Shown: positions 1 through 9,853, counted from the first letter of the stretch. The stretch is DNA of 64,000 nucleotides from an uncultured Bacteroides sp. (GCA_900552075.1 URYL01000001.1:372001-436000); one strand, 5' to 3'. Translations and numbers: made by a program. Notes: generated by a model not told the origin, from the sequence alone.

Positions 1-1
1 G

Positions 2-1570
2 CAATACAAGGACGTAGCACGTAAAATAGAAAAACTACATATCCTGCTGGAAGAAAGCGGTATCAAGCCGGGCGACAAAGTAGCCTTGTGCGGACGTAAC
101 AGTTCGCACTGGGGAGTCGCCTTTCTGGCCATTCTGACCTACGGAGCTGTAGCCGTTCCGATTCTGCATGAATTCAAGGCAGACAACATTCACAATATCG
201 TGAACCATTCCGATGCCCGTCTGCTTTTTGTGGGCGACGTGGTATGGGAGTCATTGAACGAAAGCGAAATGCCCAATCTGGAAGGTATCATTCTGATGAC
301 GGACTTTACCCTGCTGGTTTGCCGCAGCAAGCAGCTGGAATATGCCCGGGAACACTTGAATGAGATGTTCGGAAAGAAGTTCCCCCGCAATTTCCGGAAA
401 GAGCATGTCAGTTACCGGAGAGACACCCCTGAAGAACTGGCCTTGATTAACTACACTTCCGGGACAACCAGTTTCTCGAAAGGTGTTATGCTCCCCTATC
501 GCAGCCTGTGGTCCAATACCCAGTTTGCATTCGAGGTTTTGCATTTGCAGCCGGGAAACAAAGTAATCTCCATCCTTCCCATGGCCCACATGTACGGACT
601 GGCTTTTGAATTCATCTATGAAGTCTGTGCAGGATGTCACGTCTACTTCCTCACCCGTATGCCCAGTCCAAAAATCATATTCCAAGCCTTTACGGAAGTC
701 AAACCCCATATTGTGATTTCTGTTCCGCTTATTATCGAGAAGATTATCAAGAAGAACGTATTGCCCAAACTGGAAACACTAAAAATGAAAATCCTGTTAA
801 GGGTTCCGCTCATCAATGATAAAATCAAGGAAGCCGTACGCGAACACATGGTACAGGCATTTGGCGGCAACTTCTATGAGGTCATCATCGGAGGGGCGGC
901 CTTCAACCAAGATGTGGAACGTCTGTTGAGAAGCCTGGATTTCCCTTATACGGTAGGCTACGGAATGACGGAATGTGGCCCGATTATCAGTTATGAAGAC
1001 TGGCGTCGCTACAAACCCGGTTCATGTGGAAAAGCGGCCCCCCGTATGGAAATCAAGATTGACAGTCCCGACCCACAAAACGTGGTAGGAGAAATTCTCA
1101 CAAGAGGAGAAAATGTCATGCTGGGATACTACAAGAACCCGGAATCAACCGCCCAAGCCATTGATGCCGAAGGCTGGCTGCATACGGGAGACTTGGGAGT
1201 GATGGACAAGGAGGGCAATCTCACCATCAAAGGACGAAGCAAAAACATGCTGCTCGGACCTTCCGGTCAGAACATCTATCCGGAAGAAATCGAAGAAAAG
1301 ATAAGCAATCTTCCTTATGTATGCGAAAACATTGTCATCCAGCAAAGCGACAACAAGCTGGCTGCTCTGATTTATCCGGACTTCGACGAGGCATTTAAAC
1401 AAGGACTGACAAAAGAAGACATCGAAAAAATCATGGAAGAAAACCGGGTGGCTGTCAATACAGAACTTCCGGCCTATTCACAGATTGCACGTGTCAAGAT
1501 TTATCCTGAAGAGTTTGAAAAAACGCCGAAGAAGAGTATCAAACGTTTCCTTTACCAAGAAGTTAAATAA
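2..1570 (+). CDS. Long-chain acyl-CoA synthetase (AMP-binding), 5' end cut by window
   Basis: The reading frame is open from base 2, so the gene starts before the window; about 522 residues are visible. It belongs to the ANL superfamily of adenylate-forming enzymes, which activate a fatty acid with ATP and load it onto CoA. Seen in order: the phosphate-binding motif YTSGTTSFSKG, the GYGMTEC motif that contacts the adenylate, LHTGDLG, and the hinge KGRSKNM before the small C-terminal domain. A lysine near the C-terminus (KTPKKSIKR) fits the usual catalytic lysine. The TTG at 86 is an internal codon and not a start, because the upstream in-frame codons read like family sequence (IKPGDKVAL). The gene is followed after five bases by a surface-repeat protein on the same strand. 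Family sure; chain-length preference unknown. Confidence 0.93.
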   Translation, partial: QYKDVARKIEKLHILLEESGIKPGDKVALCGRNSSHWGVAFLAILTYGAVAVPILHEFKADNIHNIVNHSDARLLFVGDVVWESLNESEMPNLEGIILMTDFTLLVCRSKQLEYAREHLNEMFGKKFPRNFRKEHVSYRRDTPEELALINYTSGTTSFSKGVMLPYRSLWSNTQFAFEVLHLQPGNKVISILPMAHMYGLAFEFIYEVCAGCHVYFLTRMPSPKIIFQAFTEVKPHIVISVPLIIEKIIKKNVLPKLETLKMKILLRVPLINDKIKEAVREHMVQAFGGNFYEVIIGGAAFNQDVERLLRSLDFPYTVGYGMTECGPIISYEDWRRYKPGSCGKAAPRMEIKIDSPDPQNVVGEILTRGENVMLGYYKNPESTAQAIDAEGWLHTGDLGVMDKEGNLTIKGRSKNMLLGPSGQNIYPEEIEEKISNLPYVCENIVIQQSDNKLAALIYPDFDEAFKQGLTKEDIEKIMEENRVAVNTELPAYSQIARVKIYPEEFEKTPKKSIKRFLYQEVK

Positions 1571-1575
1571 CTACA

Positions 1576-2823
1576 ATGAAATTAAAGTTCATATCCGTGT
1601 TCCTGCTGGGAAGCCTCCTGGCTGGAACACTTGTATCCGCCCAACAGAAGGAACAAAAAAGCGTACTGAAAAAAGGGCCCAATGTTTCACTGAATATTAC
1701 CAATAAAAAGAAATTTCCTCAAAGAACTTATCTCAATTTGGGATTATTCAGCAATTATCCATGTCTGAATGGATTGGGTATCAACGTAATTTCAAGCTTA
1801 CAGCATTATAATTCATATGGTATGCAGGTATCCGGACTGGTCAATGTGGCCGGATTGAAATCTACGGGTGTCCAGATTTCCGGAATTGCCAATGTCACGG
1901 GAAAAAGGGCCTGCGGCTTCATCTTTTCCGGTCTGACCAACGTCACGGGAACTTCAGCCTACGGACTATCAATTGCCGGATTGGGAAATATCTCTGGAGG
2001 GGACATAAAAGGTCTGGCTATAGCCGGACTGGTCAACGTCAGTGAGGATGTGCGGGGAATGGCTATCTCCGGATTGGCCAATGTCAGCAAAGATGTACAA
2101 GCCGGATTGATTGTCGGCGGACTGATGAATGTGTCTGGCAATTCTTCCAGAGGGGTACAGCTGACCTCCTTACTGAATGTGGCCGGAAAATCCAACGAAG
2201 GATGGCAACTGGCCGCTTTGGGAAATGTCAGCGTGGAAAACAAAGGTGTACAAAGTGCCCTGCTGAACTATAGTGTAGAAAATAAAGGTGTACAACTAGG
2301 TATAGGAAACGTCAATACAAAGAGTAACTCACGAGGATATCAGATTGGACTGATCAACATAAGTACAGACAGTACAGCGCATCAGATAGGATGTATCAAC
2401 CTGAAACCAGCAACGAGAGTACAAATGATTGTATCAGGAGGTAATGCCAACAAAGGAAGTGTATCTATTCGCTTCAAGAACAAATTTACCTATACACAGA
2501 TTGGTGCGGGCGCCTATTACCTGGGTACAGACAACAGACTTTCCGTGAGTGGATTTTACCGTGCAGGTGTATATCACAGCCTGACAAAGAAACTCGACCT
2601 CAGTGCCGACATCGGATATTACCACATTGAATCACTCGACAATAAGAACCAAGGATTTCCGGCCCGCCTGTATGCCTTGGAACCTCGCATCAGCCTGGAA
2701 TACAGTCTGACAAAAAAATTCGGCCTTTTCGTATCCGGCGGATACGGATGGACACGCACCTATAAGGGTAATCAAGACTTCAATAAGAAAATGGTAATCG
2801 AAGCAGGAATGGTACTGTTCTAA
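1576..2823 (+). CDS. Secreted surface-repeat protein, LA_2272-like
   Basis: A 415-residue protein with a signal peptide (hydrophobic stretch ending VSAQQ). Residues of roughly 55 to 275 are built from about ten imperfect repeats of 20 to 23 residues with the pattern G-x-Q-x-S-G-L-x-N-V, for example MQVSGLVNV, VQISGIANV, LAIAGLVNV and MAISGLANV. The last 130 or so residues alternate aromatic and polar residues and end in MVLF, like an outer-membrane beta-barrel. The pattern resembles the LA_2272 surface-repeat family. The repeats would suit a beta-solenoid. It starts five bases after the acyl-CoA ligase stop and is probably cotranscribed. Function unknown; surface location is inference. Confidence 0.75.
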   Translation: MKLKFISVFLLGSLLAGTLVSAQQKEQKSVLKKGPNVSLNITNKKKFPQRTYLNLGLFSNYPCLNGLGINVISSLQHYNSYGMQVSGLVNVAGLKSTGVQISGIANVTGKRACGFIFSGLTNVTGTSAYGLSIAGLGNISGGDIKGLAIAGLVNVSEDVRGMAISGLANVSKDVQAGLIVGGLMNVSGNSSRGVQLTSLLNVAGKSNEGWQLAALGNVSVENKGVQSALLNYSVENKGVQLGIGNVNTKSNSRGYQIGLINISTDSTAHQIGCINLKPATRVQMIVSGGNANKGSVSIRFKNKFTYTQIGAGAYYLGTDNRLSVSGFYRAGVYHSLTKKLDLSADIGYYHIESLDNKNQGFPARLYALEPRISLEYSLTKKFGLFVSGGYGWTRTYKGNQDFNKKMVIEAGMVLF

Positions 2824-2849
2824 ACAGACCATTCCTCATTTTTTCAGAA

Positions 2850-3437
2850 TCAGCTGTTCAGACTGGCAGAACGTACCCGGCTCAACGTTTCAGGAGTCAT
2901 CTGCAGCAAAGAAGCGATGTAAACCAACGGAGCACGTTTCAAGATTTCCGGATGCAACTGAAGCAGCTTGTTATAACGTTCATGGGCCGGTTCAAATCTC
3001 AAGGTATCCGCCTTCACCTGTGATTCAATCAAAGAAAGTTCAAAAATCCGGCGATACCATGCTCCTATTGACGCATCTTCCTGAGCCAACATTTCCAATC
3101 TATCTTTGGGAATCTCCCACACTACGGTAGGTTCCAGAGTTTCAATCATCAATCGCGTAGGTTCTTCCTTCAGATAACTTTCCAGACAGATTACCACCCC
3201 CCCTTCATAGGCTATGTGTTCCGTCAAATCTTTGTCATATTTAAAGTAAAACTGACGAGTCAGTCCTTTTTCGATATAAAGCATGGAACGGCAAACATCA
3301 CCTTCATCCAATATCCTCTCGCCCTTCTTGTATTTTTTACAAGTCAGTATCTCAGCCAGTTCATGAAGCTGTTCCCGGTTAAGCAGACATCTCATTCCGG
3401 ACACCATCAGTCTGGCTGCTTCTACATTTGTCATCAT
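2850..3437 (-). CDS. Crp/Fnr-family transcriptional regulator
   Basis: A 195-residue protein with an N-terminal cyclic-nucleotide-binding-like beta barrel (KKGERILDEGD, then LYIEKGLTR) and a short C-terminal helix-turn-helix ending TPETLSRVRSASL. Many Bacteroidetes Crp-like proteins have this size and do not bind cAMP; the ligand here cannot be told. The start at 3437 (two tandem ATG codons) is preferred to 3500 because it begins 22 bases after the upstream gene's stop and follows a purine-rich stretch, whereas the longer form would overlap that gene. It is the second gene of a two-gene minus-strand operon with the YitT-type protein. Confidence 0.85.
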   Translation of the reverse strand: MMTNVEAARLMVSGMRCLLNREQLHELAEILTCKKYKKGERILDEGDVCRSMLYIEKGLTRQFYFKYDKDLTEHIAYEGGVVICLESYLKEEPTRLMIETLEPTVVWEIPKDRLEMLAQEDASIGAWYRRIFELSLIESQVKADTLRFEPAHERYNKLLQLHPEILKRAPLVYIASLLQMTPETLSRVRSASLNS

Positions 3438-3459
3438 ACTATTCACTTTTCTTCTAACT

Positions 3460-4347
3460 TTATTTGACTTTGATACGATCGAAACCTTCCCCAAACACAC
3501 CGATTACCGCACTCTGTGACACAAATGCCTTAGGGTCTATATCCTTAATCAGACGAAAAATTGTGCTGGACTCACTTTTCTTGGCCAACACAAACATCAT
3601 TTTCACTCCATTGTGGGTGTAACATCCCACCCCGTCAATAAAGGTTACTCCACGGTGCAAATCCTTGTTGATACGGGCTCCAATTTCCTCGTACTTATTG
3701 GAAATAATGAAGAACTGTACCGACTGACGCGAACTGTTTACCACTTGGTCAAGCACAAAACTTGAAATAAACAATACGACATATCCGTATACGACTTTTT
3801 CCCAGTTATGCAAAACCAGATAACTGGAAGAGATAATGATTATATCACAAATCAAAATAACCCTTCCCAAAGTAATATCACGGTATTTGTTTACGATAGC
3901 CGCAATGATATCCGTTCCTCCTGTACTTCCATTGGCCGAAAATGCCACTCCGATGCCTGCTCCACAAAAAGAAGCCCCCAGCACACACGACATGAAAGGC
4001 TGGTCATGAATCAACGGACCTGACACGAACTTTTGAATGACACTTAATATAAAAGTCAATGTAAAAACGGCAAAAATAGTTTTCAAACAAAACCTAAGCC
4101 CCAAAATCTTGAGGGCAAGCAAAAGTAACAGGAAATTGATTATCAGATAGGTATATTGCACCGGAAAACCCGTTCCCCAATAAACGATGGAAGCAATACC
4201 AGGCACCGCCCCCGAAGGAATGTCGCTAGGCAACAAGAACACGGTCCATCCGATACCATACATAATCATCCCCAAAGCAATCATTAAATAATCCTTGGTT
4301 TCTCTCAATAGTTTCTGCTTTCTAGTTGCAGGCAAAGCTGGATTCAT
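3460..4347 (-). CDS. YitT-family membrane protein
   Basis: A 295-residue protein with five or six hydrophobic segments in the first 200 residues (for example the stretches starting MIALGMIMYG and LIINFLLLLL) followed by a soluble C-terminal DUF2179-like domain (GARINKDLHRGVTFIDGVG). Glycine-rich motifs such as GAGIGVAFSANGSTGGTD are typical of the YitT/DUF161 family. Transport substrate is unknown for the family. The start at 4347 (MNPALP) avoids a 17-residue poorly family-like extension. It leads a two-gene operon with the Crp-like regulator and is divergent from dapL. Confidence 0.85.
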   Translation of the reverse strand: MNPALPATRKQKLLRETKDYLMIALGMIMYGIGWTVFLLPSDIPSGAVPGIASIVYWGTGFPVQYTYLIINFLLLLLALKILGLRFCLKTIFAVFTLTFILSVIQKFVSGPLIHDQPFMSCVLGASFCGAGIGVAFSANGSTGGTDIIAAIVNKYRDITLGRVILICDIIIISSSYLVLHNWEKVVYGYVVLFISSFVLDQVVNSSRQSVQFFIISNKYEEIGARINKDLHRGVTFIDGVGCYTHNGVKMMFVLAKKSESSTIFRLIKDIDPKAFVSQSAVIGVFGEGFDRIKVK

Positions 4348-4473
4348 CTCTTTGATTTTCTTTAAAAATTTCGGATGCAAAAGTAAAAAAAAATCCACAC
4401 AATTGACTTATATCAATTTCAAAAAATAAGAAAATAAAGCAAGGGCATATTTTTAAAAATGACATGATTTTCG

Positions 4474-4481
4474 TAATTTTG
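4474..4481 (+). promoter_or_regulatory. Probable -7 element for dapL
   Basis: TAATTTTG matches the Bacteroidetes -7 consensus TAnnTTTG and lies 19 bases before the dapL ATG. No clear TTTG is seen at -33. A purine-rich ribosome site (AGGAG at 4491-4495) sits just before the start. Confidence 0.45.
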
Positions 4482-4500
4482 CCGGCAAATAGGAGAATAA

Positions 4501-5730
4501 ATGGCATTAGTCAACGAACACCTGCTCAAATTACCGGAAAACTACTTGTTTACCGATATCGTGAAAAGAGTAAATTCTTTTAAAGTGACACATCCCCAGG
4601 CCCGCATCATCCATCTGGGAATCGGCGATGTGACCCTACCTATCCCCAAAGCATGTGTGGAAGCCATGCAAAAAGCCGCTGGAGAATTAGGCATTGCAGA
4701 AACGTTCAGAGGATACGGTCCGGAACAAGGTTACGATTTTTTAATTGAAGCCATTTTAAAACATGATTATGCTGCCCATGGAATTTATTTTGACAGCAAT
4801 GAAATATTCATCAGCGATGGCTCCAAATCGGACACAGGCAACATCGGCGACATCCTGCGACACGACAACAGCATCGGAGTGACTGACCCTATTTATCCGG
4901 CTTACATTGACTCAAATGTCTCCTGCGGAAGGGCGGGAGTGCTGGAGAAAGACGGGAAATGGAGCAACGTAGTCTACATGCCCTGCCGTATCGAAAACAA
5001 TTTTATCCCTGAAATCCCGAAACAGCGTATCGACATTATTTATTTATGTTATCCCAACAACCCCACGGGAGCTGTCTTGACGAAAAGCGAACTCAAAAAG
5101 TGGGTAAACTATGCCATTGAGAATGATGCCCTCATCATTTTCGATGCAGCCTACGAGGCGTATATTCAAGATCCAGACATTCCTCATTCCATTTATGAAA
5201 TAAAAGGAGCTAAAAAAGTAGCCATCGAGTTCCGCAGCTTCTCAAAAACAGCCGGATTTACTGGTGTGCGCTGTGGCTACATGGTCATACCCAAGGAAGT
5301 GACAGCAGCAACCCTGGAAGGCGAACGCATACAACTGAACAAACTATGGCTCAGAAGGCAATCAACCAAGTTCAACGGAGTATCTTATATCACCCAGCGA
5401 GGAGCTGAAGCTATCTATACCCCGGAAGGGAAAGAACAAGTGAAAGCCATGGTAAAATATTACATGGACAATGCCAAAATCATGAAAAAAATGTTGGCAA
5501 AAACCGGAATCCAATTCTTTGGAGGAGACAATGCGCCCTACTTATGGGTGAAAGCACCGGGTAACCAGACGGCATGGAAGTTTTTCGACAAGCTGTTGTA
5601 TGAAGCCCATGTGGTAAGTACTCCCGGCGTTGGATTCGGCCCCAGTGGTGAAGGGTATGTGCGACTGACTTCATTCGGAGACCGCCACCAATGCGAAGAA
5701 GGCATCCGAAGAATCTGCCAGTGCCTGTAA
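4501..5730 (+). CDS. dapL: LL-diaminopimelate aminotransferase
   Basis: A 409-residue fold-type I PLP aminotransferase that converts tetrahydrodipicolinate and glutamate directly to LL-diaminopimelate in lysine and cell-wall synthesis. Visible motifs are YPNNPTG (about residue 184), the Asp-Tyr pair in FDAAYEA (about 215), the PLP-binding Lys249 in SFSKTAGFTG, and a C-terminal arginine in GYVRLTSFGDR that would bind the substrate carboxylate. Length and the N-terminus MALVNEHLLKLP fit DapL of Bacteroidales. The start is set by AGGAG six bases upstream. dapF is not next to it in this window. Followed by glnN after 88 bases. Confidence 0.95.
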   Translation: MALVNEHLLKLPENYLFTDIVKRVNSFKVTHPQARIIHLGIGDVTLPIPKACVEAMQKAAGELGIAETFRGYGPEQGYDFLIEAILKHDYAAHGIYFDSNEIFISDGSKSDTGNIGDILRHDNSIGVTDPIYPAYIDSNVSCGRAGVLEKDGKWSNVVYMPCRIENNFIPEIPKQRIDIIYLCYPNNPTGAVLTKSELKKWVNYAIENDALIIFDAAYEAYIQDPDIPHSIYEIKGAKKVAIEFRSFSKTAGFTGVRCGYMVIPKEVTAATLEGERIQLNKLWLRRQSTKFNGVSYITQRGAEAIYTPEGKEQVKAMVKYYMDNAKIMKKMLAKTGIQFFGGDNAPYLWVKAPGNQTAWKFFDKLLYEAHVVSTPGVGFGPSGEGYVRLTSFGDRHQCEEGIRRICQCL

Positions 5731-5818
5731 ATGAAGAACCAGCGAACGACTCCAAAATAACCGAAACAGCCAATACATCAAATATAAAACCAAACAACTT
5801 AAATAAGAAATAAGCAGT

Positions 5819-8008
5819 ATGTCTAAATTAAGATTCAGAGTTGTGGAAAAGGCATTCCACAAGAAACCGGTAGAAGTACCGTCTCCGGCTGAACGCCCAA
5901 GTGAATATTTTGCGAAATACGTGTTCAACCGCGAAAAAATGTTTAAATATCTGCCGAGCAATGTCTATGCCAAACTGATTGACGTAATTGACAATGGAGC
6001 TTCCCTCGACCGCAGCATCGCCAATGCCGTAGCCGAAGGTATGAAAAAATGGGCCATTGAACTGGGAGTGACTCACTATACCCACTGGTTCCAGCCTTTG
6101 ACGGAAGGTACCGCCGAAAAGCATGATGCATTCGTGGAACACGACGGAAAAGGTGGTATGCTGGAAGAATTCTCCGGCAAACTGCTGGTACAGCAGGAAT
6201 CAGACGGCTCTTCTTTCCCGAACGGAGGTATCCGCAATACATTTGAAGCACGCGGTTATAGTGCATGGGACCCTTCATCACCCGTATTCGTGGTAGATGA
6301 CACGCTGTGCATCCCGACAGTCTTCATTGCCTATACTGGCGAATCACTCGACTACAAGGCTCCTCTGTTGAAAGCTTTGCGTGCTGTCAACAAGGCGGCA
6401 CTCGACGTGATGCACTATTTCGACCCCTCTGTAAAGAAAATTATATCTTATCTGGGTTGGGAACAGGAATATTTCCTGGTAGACGAAGGGCTGTATGCCG
6501 CACGTCCGGACCTGTTGCTGACAGGACGTACGCTGATGGGGCACGAAGCTTCCAAGAACCAACAGCTGGAAGACCATTACTTCGGTGCCATCCCTACCCG
6601 TGTGGCTGCATTCATGAAAGACCTCGAAATCCAAGCGCTCGAGCTGGGCATTCCGGTCAAGACACGCCACAATGAGGTAGCTCCGAACCAGTTTGAGCTG
6701 GCCCCGATTTACGAAGAGTGCAACCTGGCCGTAGACCACAACATGCTGATCATGTCACTGATGCGCAAAGTGGCACGCAACCACGGATTCCGCGTACTGT
6801 TGCACGAAAAACCGTTCAAAGGTGTCAACGGTTCCGGTAAGCACAACAACTGGTCACTGGGTACAGATGCCGGTACCTTATTGATGGCTCCCGGCAAAAC
6901 CTCTGAAGACAACCTGCGCTTCATCACGTTCGTGGTCAATACACTGATGGCTGTGTACCGCCACAACGGACTGCTGAAAGCCTCTATCATGAGTGCCACC
7001 AACGCACACCGTCTGGGAGCCAACGAAGCACCTCCCGCCATCATCTCTTCTTTCCTAGGCACCCAGCTCAGCAAGGTGCTCGACCATCTGGAAGAAAGTA
7101 CCAACGATGACTTGGTTTCCTTAGGTGGAAAACAAGGCATGAAACTCGACATTCCGCAGATTCCGGAACTGTTGATTGACAACACCGACCGTAACCGTAC
7201 TTCTCCTTTCGCCTTTACCGGTAACCGTTTCGAGTTCCGTGCTCCAGGTTCTGAAGCCAACTGTGCCAGTGCCATGATTGCCCTGAATGCAGCCGTTGCA
7301 GAGCAGCTCATTGAATTCAAAAAAGAAGTAGACGAACTGATTGAGAAAGGCGAACCGAAAATTTCGGCCATTATCCAGATTATCCGCAAATGCATCAAAG
7401 AATGCAAACCAATCCGCTTCGACGGCAACGGTTACAGCGATGAATGGAAAGAAGAAGCTGCCCGTCGGGGTCTTGACTGCGAAACCAGCTGCCCGGTCAT
7501 CTTCGACAACTACCTGAAACCGGAAAGTATCCGCATGTTCGAATCCACCGGTGTGATGAACCGGAAAGAGCTGGAAGCCCGCAACGAAGTGAAATGGGAA
7601 ATGTATACCAAAAAAATCCAGATTGAAGCCCGGGTATTGGGCGACCTAGTGATGAACCACGTAGTTCCGGTAGCCATTGAATACCAGACCAAACTGATTG
7701 ACAATGCCTACAAAATGAAATCATTGTTCCCGGAAGACGAAGCCCATACACTGTCAGCCGAAAATCTGGCCATCATCAAGGCAATTTCCGAACATACCTC
7801 CTTCATCAAGAAACATGTGGATGAAATGGTGGAAGCACGCAAAGTGGCCAACCGCATTGCCAGTGAGCGTGAAAAAGCCATTGCCTACCATGATACGGTA
7901 GCTCCGATGCTGGAACAAATCCGCTATCACATCGACAAGCTGGAACTGATTGTAGACGACCAAATGTGGACACTTCCTAAATACCGCGAACTGCTGTTCG
8001 TACGATAA
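5819..8008 (+). CDS. glnN: Glutamine synthetase type III
   Basis: A 729-residue GSIII enzyme, which makes glutamine from glutamate, ammonia and ATP. The long length, the N-terminal extension with AERPSEYFAKYVFN, the metal/ATP motif VNGSGKHNNWSLGTD at about residue 340 and the motif NRTSPFAFTGNRFEFR at about 460 are typical of type III and not of the 450-residue types I and II. It follows dapL on the same strand; both consume or make glutamate-derived nitrogen, but shared transcription is only inference. A strong hairpin terminator follows. Confidence 0.96.
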   Translation: MSKLRFRVVEKAFHKKPVEVPSPAERPSEYFAKYVFNREKMFKYLPSNVYAKLIDVIDNGASLDRSIANAVAEGMKKWAIELGVTHYTHWFQPLTEGTAEKHDAFVEHDGKGGMLEEFSGKLLVQQESDGSSFPNGGIRNTFEARGYSAWDPSSPVFVVDDTLCIPTVFIAYTGESLDYKAPLLKALRAVNKAALDVMHYFDPSVKKIISYLGWEQEYFLVDEGLYAARPDLLLTGRTLMGHEASKNQQLEDHYFGAIPTRVAAFMKDLEIQALELGIPVKTRHNEVAPNQFELAPIYEECNLAVDHNMLIMSLMRKVARNHGFRVLLHEKPFKGVNGSGKHNNWSLGTDAGTLLMAPGKTSEDNLRFITFVVNTLMAVYRHNGLLKASIMSATNAHRLGANEAPPAIISSFLGTQLSKVLDHLEESTNDDLVSLGGKQGMKLDIPQIPELLIDNTDRNRTSPFAFTGNRFEFRAPGSEANCASAMIALNAAVAEQLIEFKKEVDELIEKGEPKISAIIQIIRKCIKECKPIRFDGNGYSDEWKEEAARRGLDCETSCPVIFDNYLKPESIRMFESTGVMNRKELEARNEVKWEMYTKKIQIEARVLGDLVMNHVVPVAIEYQTKLIDNAYKMKSLFPEDEAHTLSAENLAIIKAISEHTSFIKKHVDEMVEARKVANRIASEREKAIAYHDTVAPMLEQIRYHIDKLELIVDDQMWTLPKYRELLFVR

Positions 8009-8039
8009 ACAGAATTCGCCCCCTCACGACTATTTTATC

Positions 8040-8098
8040 ATCCCCGAAGGCTTCTTAAAGGCTATTTTTAGCCTGAGACCCCCTTCGGGGATTTATTT
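8040..8098 (+). terminator. Nested hairpin terminator after glnN
   Basis: An 11-base inverted repeat (ATCCCCGAAGG at 8040-8050 and CCTTCGGGGAT at 8082-8092) encloses a second hairpin (AGGCTA / TAGCCT, around 8058-8073). A weak T-rich stretch follows. It separates glnN from the transporter gene. Confidence 0.75.
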
Positions 8099-8157
8099 AT
8101 TAAAGCACTTTTCTAACATTTTGTCTGGCACAAAAGATTTATTTTCCACAAAGTATA

Positions 8158-8165
8158 TATCTTTG
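8158..8165 (+). promoter_or_regulatory. -7 element almost touching the transporter start
   Basis: TATCTTTG matches TAnnTTTG perfectly and ends four bases before the ATG at 8170. With the usual start point a few bases downstream, the mRNA would have little or no 5' leader. Confidence 0.5.
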
Positions 8166-8169
8166 CAGC

Positions 8170-9831
8170 ATGGAATGGTTAATTAATTTATTTGTGGAAC
8201 AATCCGCTCTGCAGGCGGTCATCATACTTTCCCTCATTACAGCCATCGGGTTGGGACTGGGAAAGATTCATGTTTTCGGAATTTCTCTCGGAGTAACATT
8301 TGTTTTTTTCACTGGCATTCTGGCAGGGCATCTAGGCTTTTCCATCGACCCACAAATGCTGAGCTATGCCGAAAGTTTCGGGCTGGTCCTGTTTGTCTAT
8401 GCTTTGGGACTTCAAGTCGGTCCCGGTTTCTTCAGTTCCTTTCAACGGGGAGGATTCCGCCTGAATATGCTGGGACTGGGAGTCATCTTCCTGGGTACAC
8501 TCATGGCTATCGTCCTAAGCTTTACTACAGACATAGGACTTCCCGACATGGTAGGTATCCTGTGCGGTGCTACCACCAATACACCCGCCCTTGGTGCCGC
8601 CCAGCAGACTTTAAAGCAACTGGGAGAACCCACCAGTGGAGCCGCCCTCAGCTGTGCGGTGACCTATCCGCTGGGAGTAGTAGGTGTGATTTTTGCAATT
8701 CTGGCCGTCAAGAAATTCTTCGTACGCCCCTCGGACATGAGCGAAAGAGAACATGATGACCCAAACCATACCTATATAGCCACTTTCCAAGTGCATAATC
8801 CCGCCATTTTCAATAAAAGCATACAGGACATCGCACAAGCCGGTTATCCCAAATTCGTTATCTCCCGCCTCTGGCGAGAAGGTACAGTCAGTATCCCTAC
8901 CTCCGAAAAGATTCTGAAAGAAAACGACCGTATCTTGGTCATTACAACCGAAAAGGATGCCCCCACTTTGACGATTCTGTTCGGAGAGCAGGAAAAACGT
9001 GACTGGAATAAAGAGGACATCGACTGGAATGCCATCGACAGCAAACTGATTTCCAAACACATAGTTGTGTCACGTCCTGAAATCAACGGAAAAAAACTGG
9101 GCTCACTCCGCTTACGAAACACATACGGCATCAACATCAGCCGGGTGCTACGAAGCGGCGTGCAACTGCTGGCTACCCCAGGACTGGTACTGCAACTGGG
9201 CGACCGCCTGACCGTAGTCGGCGAAGCAGCTGCCATTCAGAACGTAGAAAAGGTACTGGGAAATACAGTCAAGACCCTGAAAGACCCTAACCTGGCCTCC
9301 ATCTTTATCGGTATCGTACTAGGACTGGTAGTCGGAGCTATTCCCATTGCCATTCCAGGTATCAGTTCACCGGTGAAACTGGGACTGGCAGGAGGACCTA
9401 TCGTCATGGGAATCCTGATTGGAGCCTACGGTCCTCGCCTGCACCTGGTGACCTATACCACCCGCAGCGCCAACCTCATGCTAAGAGGTATTGGACTCTC
9501 ACTCTATCTGGCCTGCCTCGGACTGGATGCCGGTGCCCATTTCTTTGAAACTGTCATGCGGCCGGAAGGCGCCTTATGGGTAGGTATCGGATTCCTGATT
9601 ACCTTTATTCCGGTAGTTATCATGGCACTGATAGCCCTCCGCCTGTGCAAAATGGACTTCGGGAACACCTGCGGCATGCTGTGTGGCAGCATGGCAAACC
9701 CTATGGCCCTGAACTATGCCAACGATATCATCCCCGGCGACGAGCCATCCGTAAGTTATGCCACTGTCTATCCGCTCGGCATGTTTACCCGCGTCATCAT
9801 CGCACAACTGGTACTGATGCTATTCTTATAA
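8170..9831 (+). CDS. AspT/YidE-type putative transporter with RCK_C domains
   Basis: A 553-residue membrane protein with about five N-terminal and five C-terminal transmembrane segments flanking a cytoplasmic part (about residues 195-370) that holds two TrkA-C (RCK_C) domains (VISRLWREGTVSIPTSEKIL and the segment ending RLTVVGEAA). The paired repeats CGATTNTPALGAAQ and CGSMANPMALNYA, one in each membrane half, are the signature of the aspartate:alanine exchanger family. The transported compound cannot be read from sequence. The ATG follows the -7 element directly, suggesting a leaderless message. fbp follows after 22 bases and is probably cotranscribed. Confidence 0.88.
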   Translation: MEWLINLFVEQSALQAVIILSLITAIGLGLGKIHVFGISLGVTFVFFTGILAGHLGFSIDPQMLSYAESFGLVLFVYALGLQVGPGFFSSFQRGGFRLNMLGLGVIFLGTLMAIVLSFTTDIGLPDMVGILCGATTNTPALGAAQQTLKQLGEPTSGAALSCAVTYPLGVVGVIFAILAVKKFFVRPSDMSEREHDDPNHTYIATFQVHNPAIFNKSIQDIAQAGYPKFVISRLWREGTVSIPTSEKILKENDRILVITTEKDAPTLTILFGEQEKRDWNKEDIDWNAIDSKLISKHIVVSRPEINGKKLGSLRLRNTYGINISRVLRSGVQLLATPGLVLQLGDRLTVVGEAAAIQNVEKVLGNTVKTLKDPNLASIFIGIVLGLVVGAIPIAIPGISSPVKLGLAGGPIVMGILIGAYGPRLHLVTYTTRSANLMLRGIGLSLYLACLGLDAGAHFFETVMRPEGALWVGIGFLITFIPVVIMALIALRLCKMDFGNTCGMLCGSMANPMALNYANDIIPGDEPSVSYATVYPLGMFTRVIIAQLVLMLFL

Positions 9832-9853
9832 AACTTAAAAATCACCCGATATC

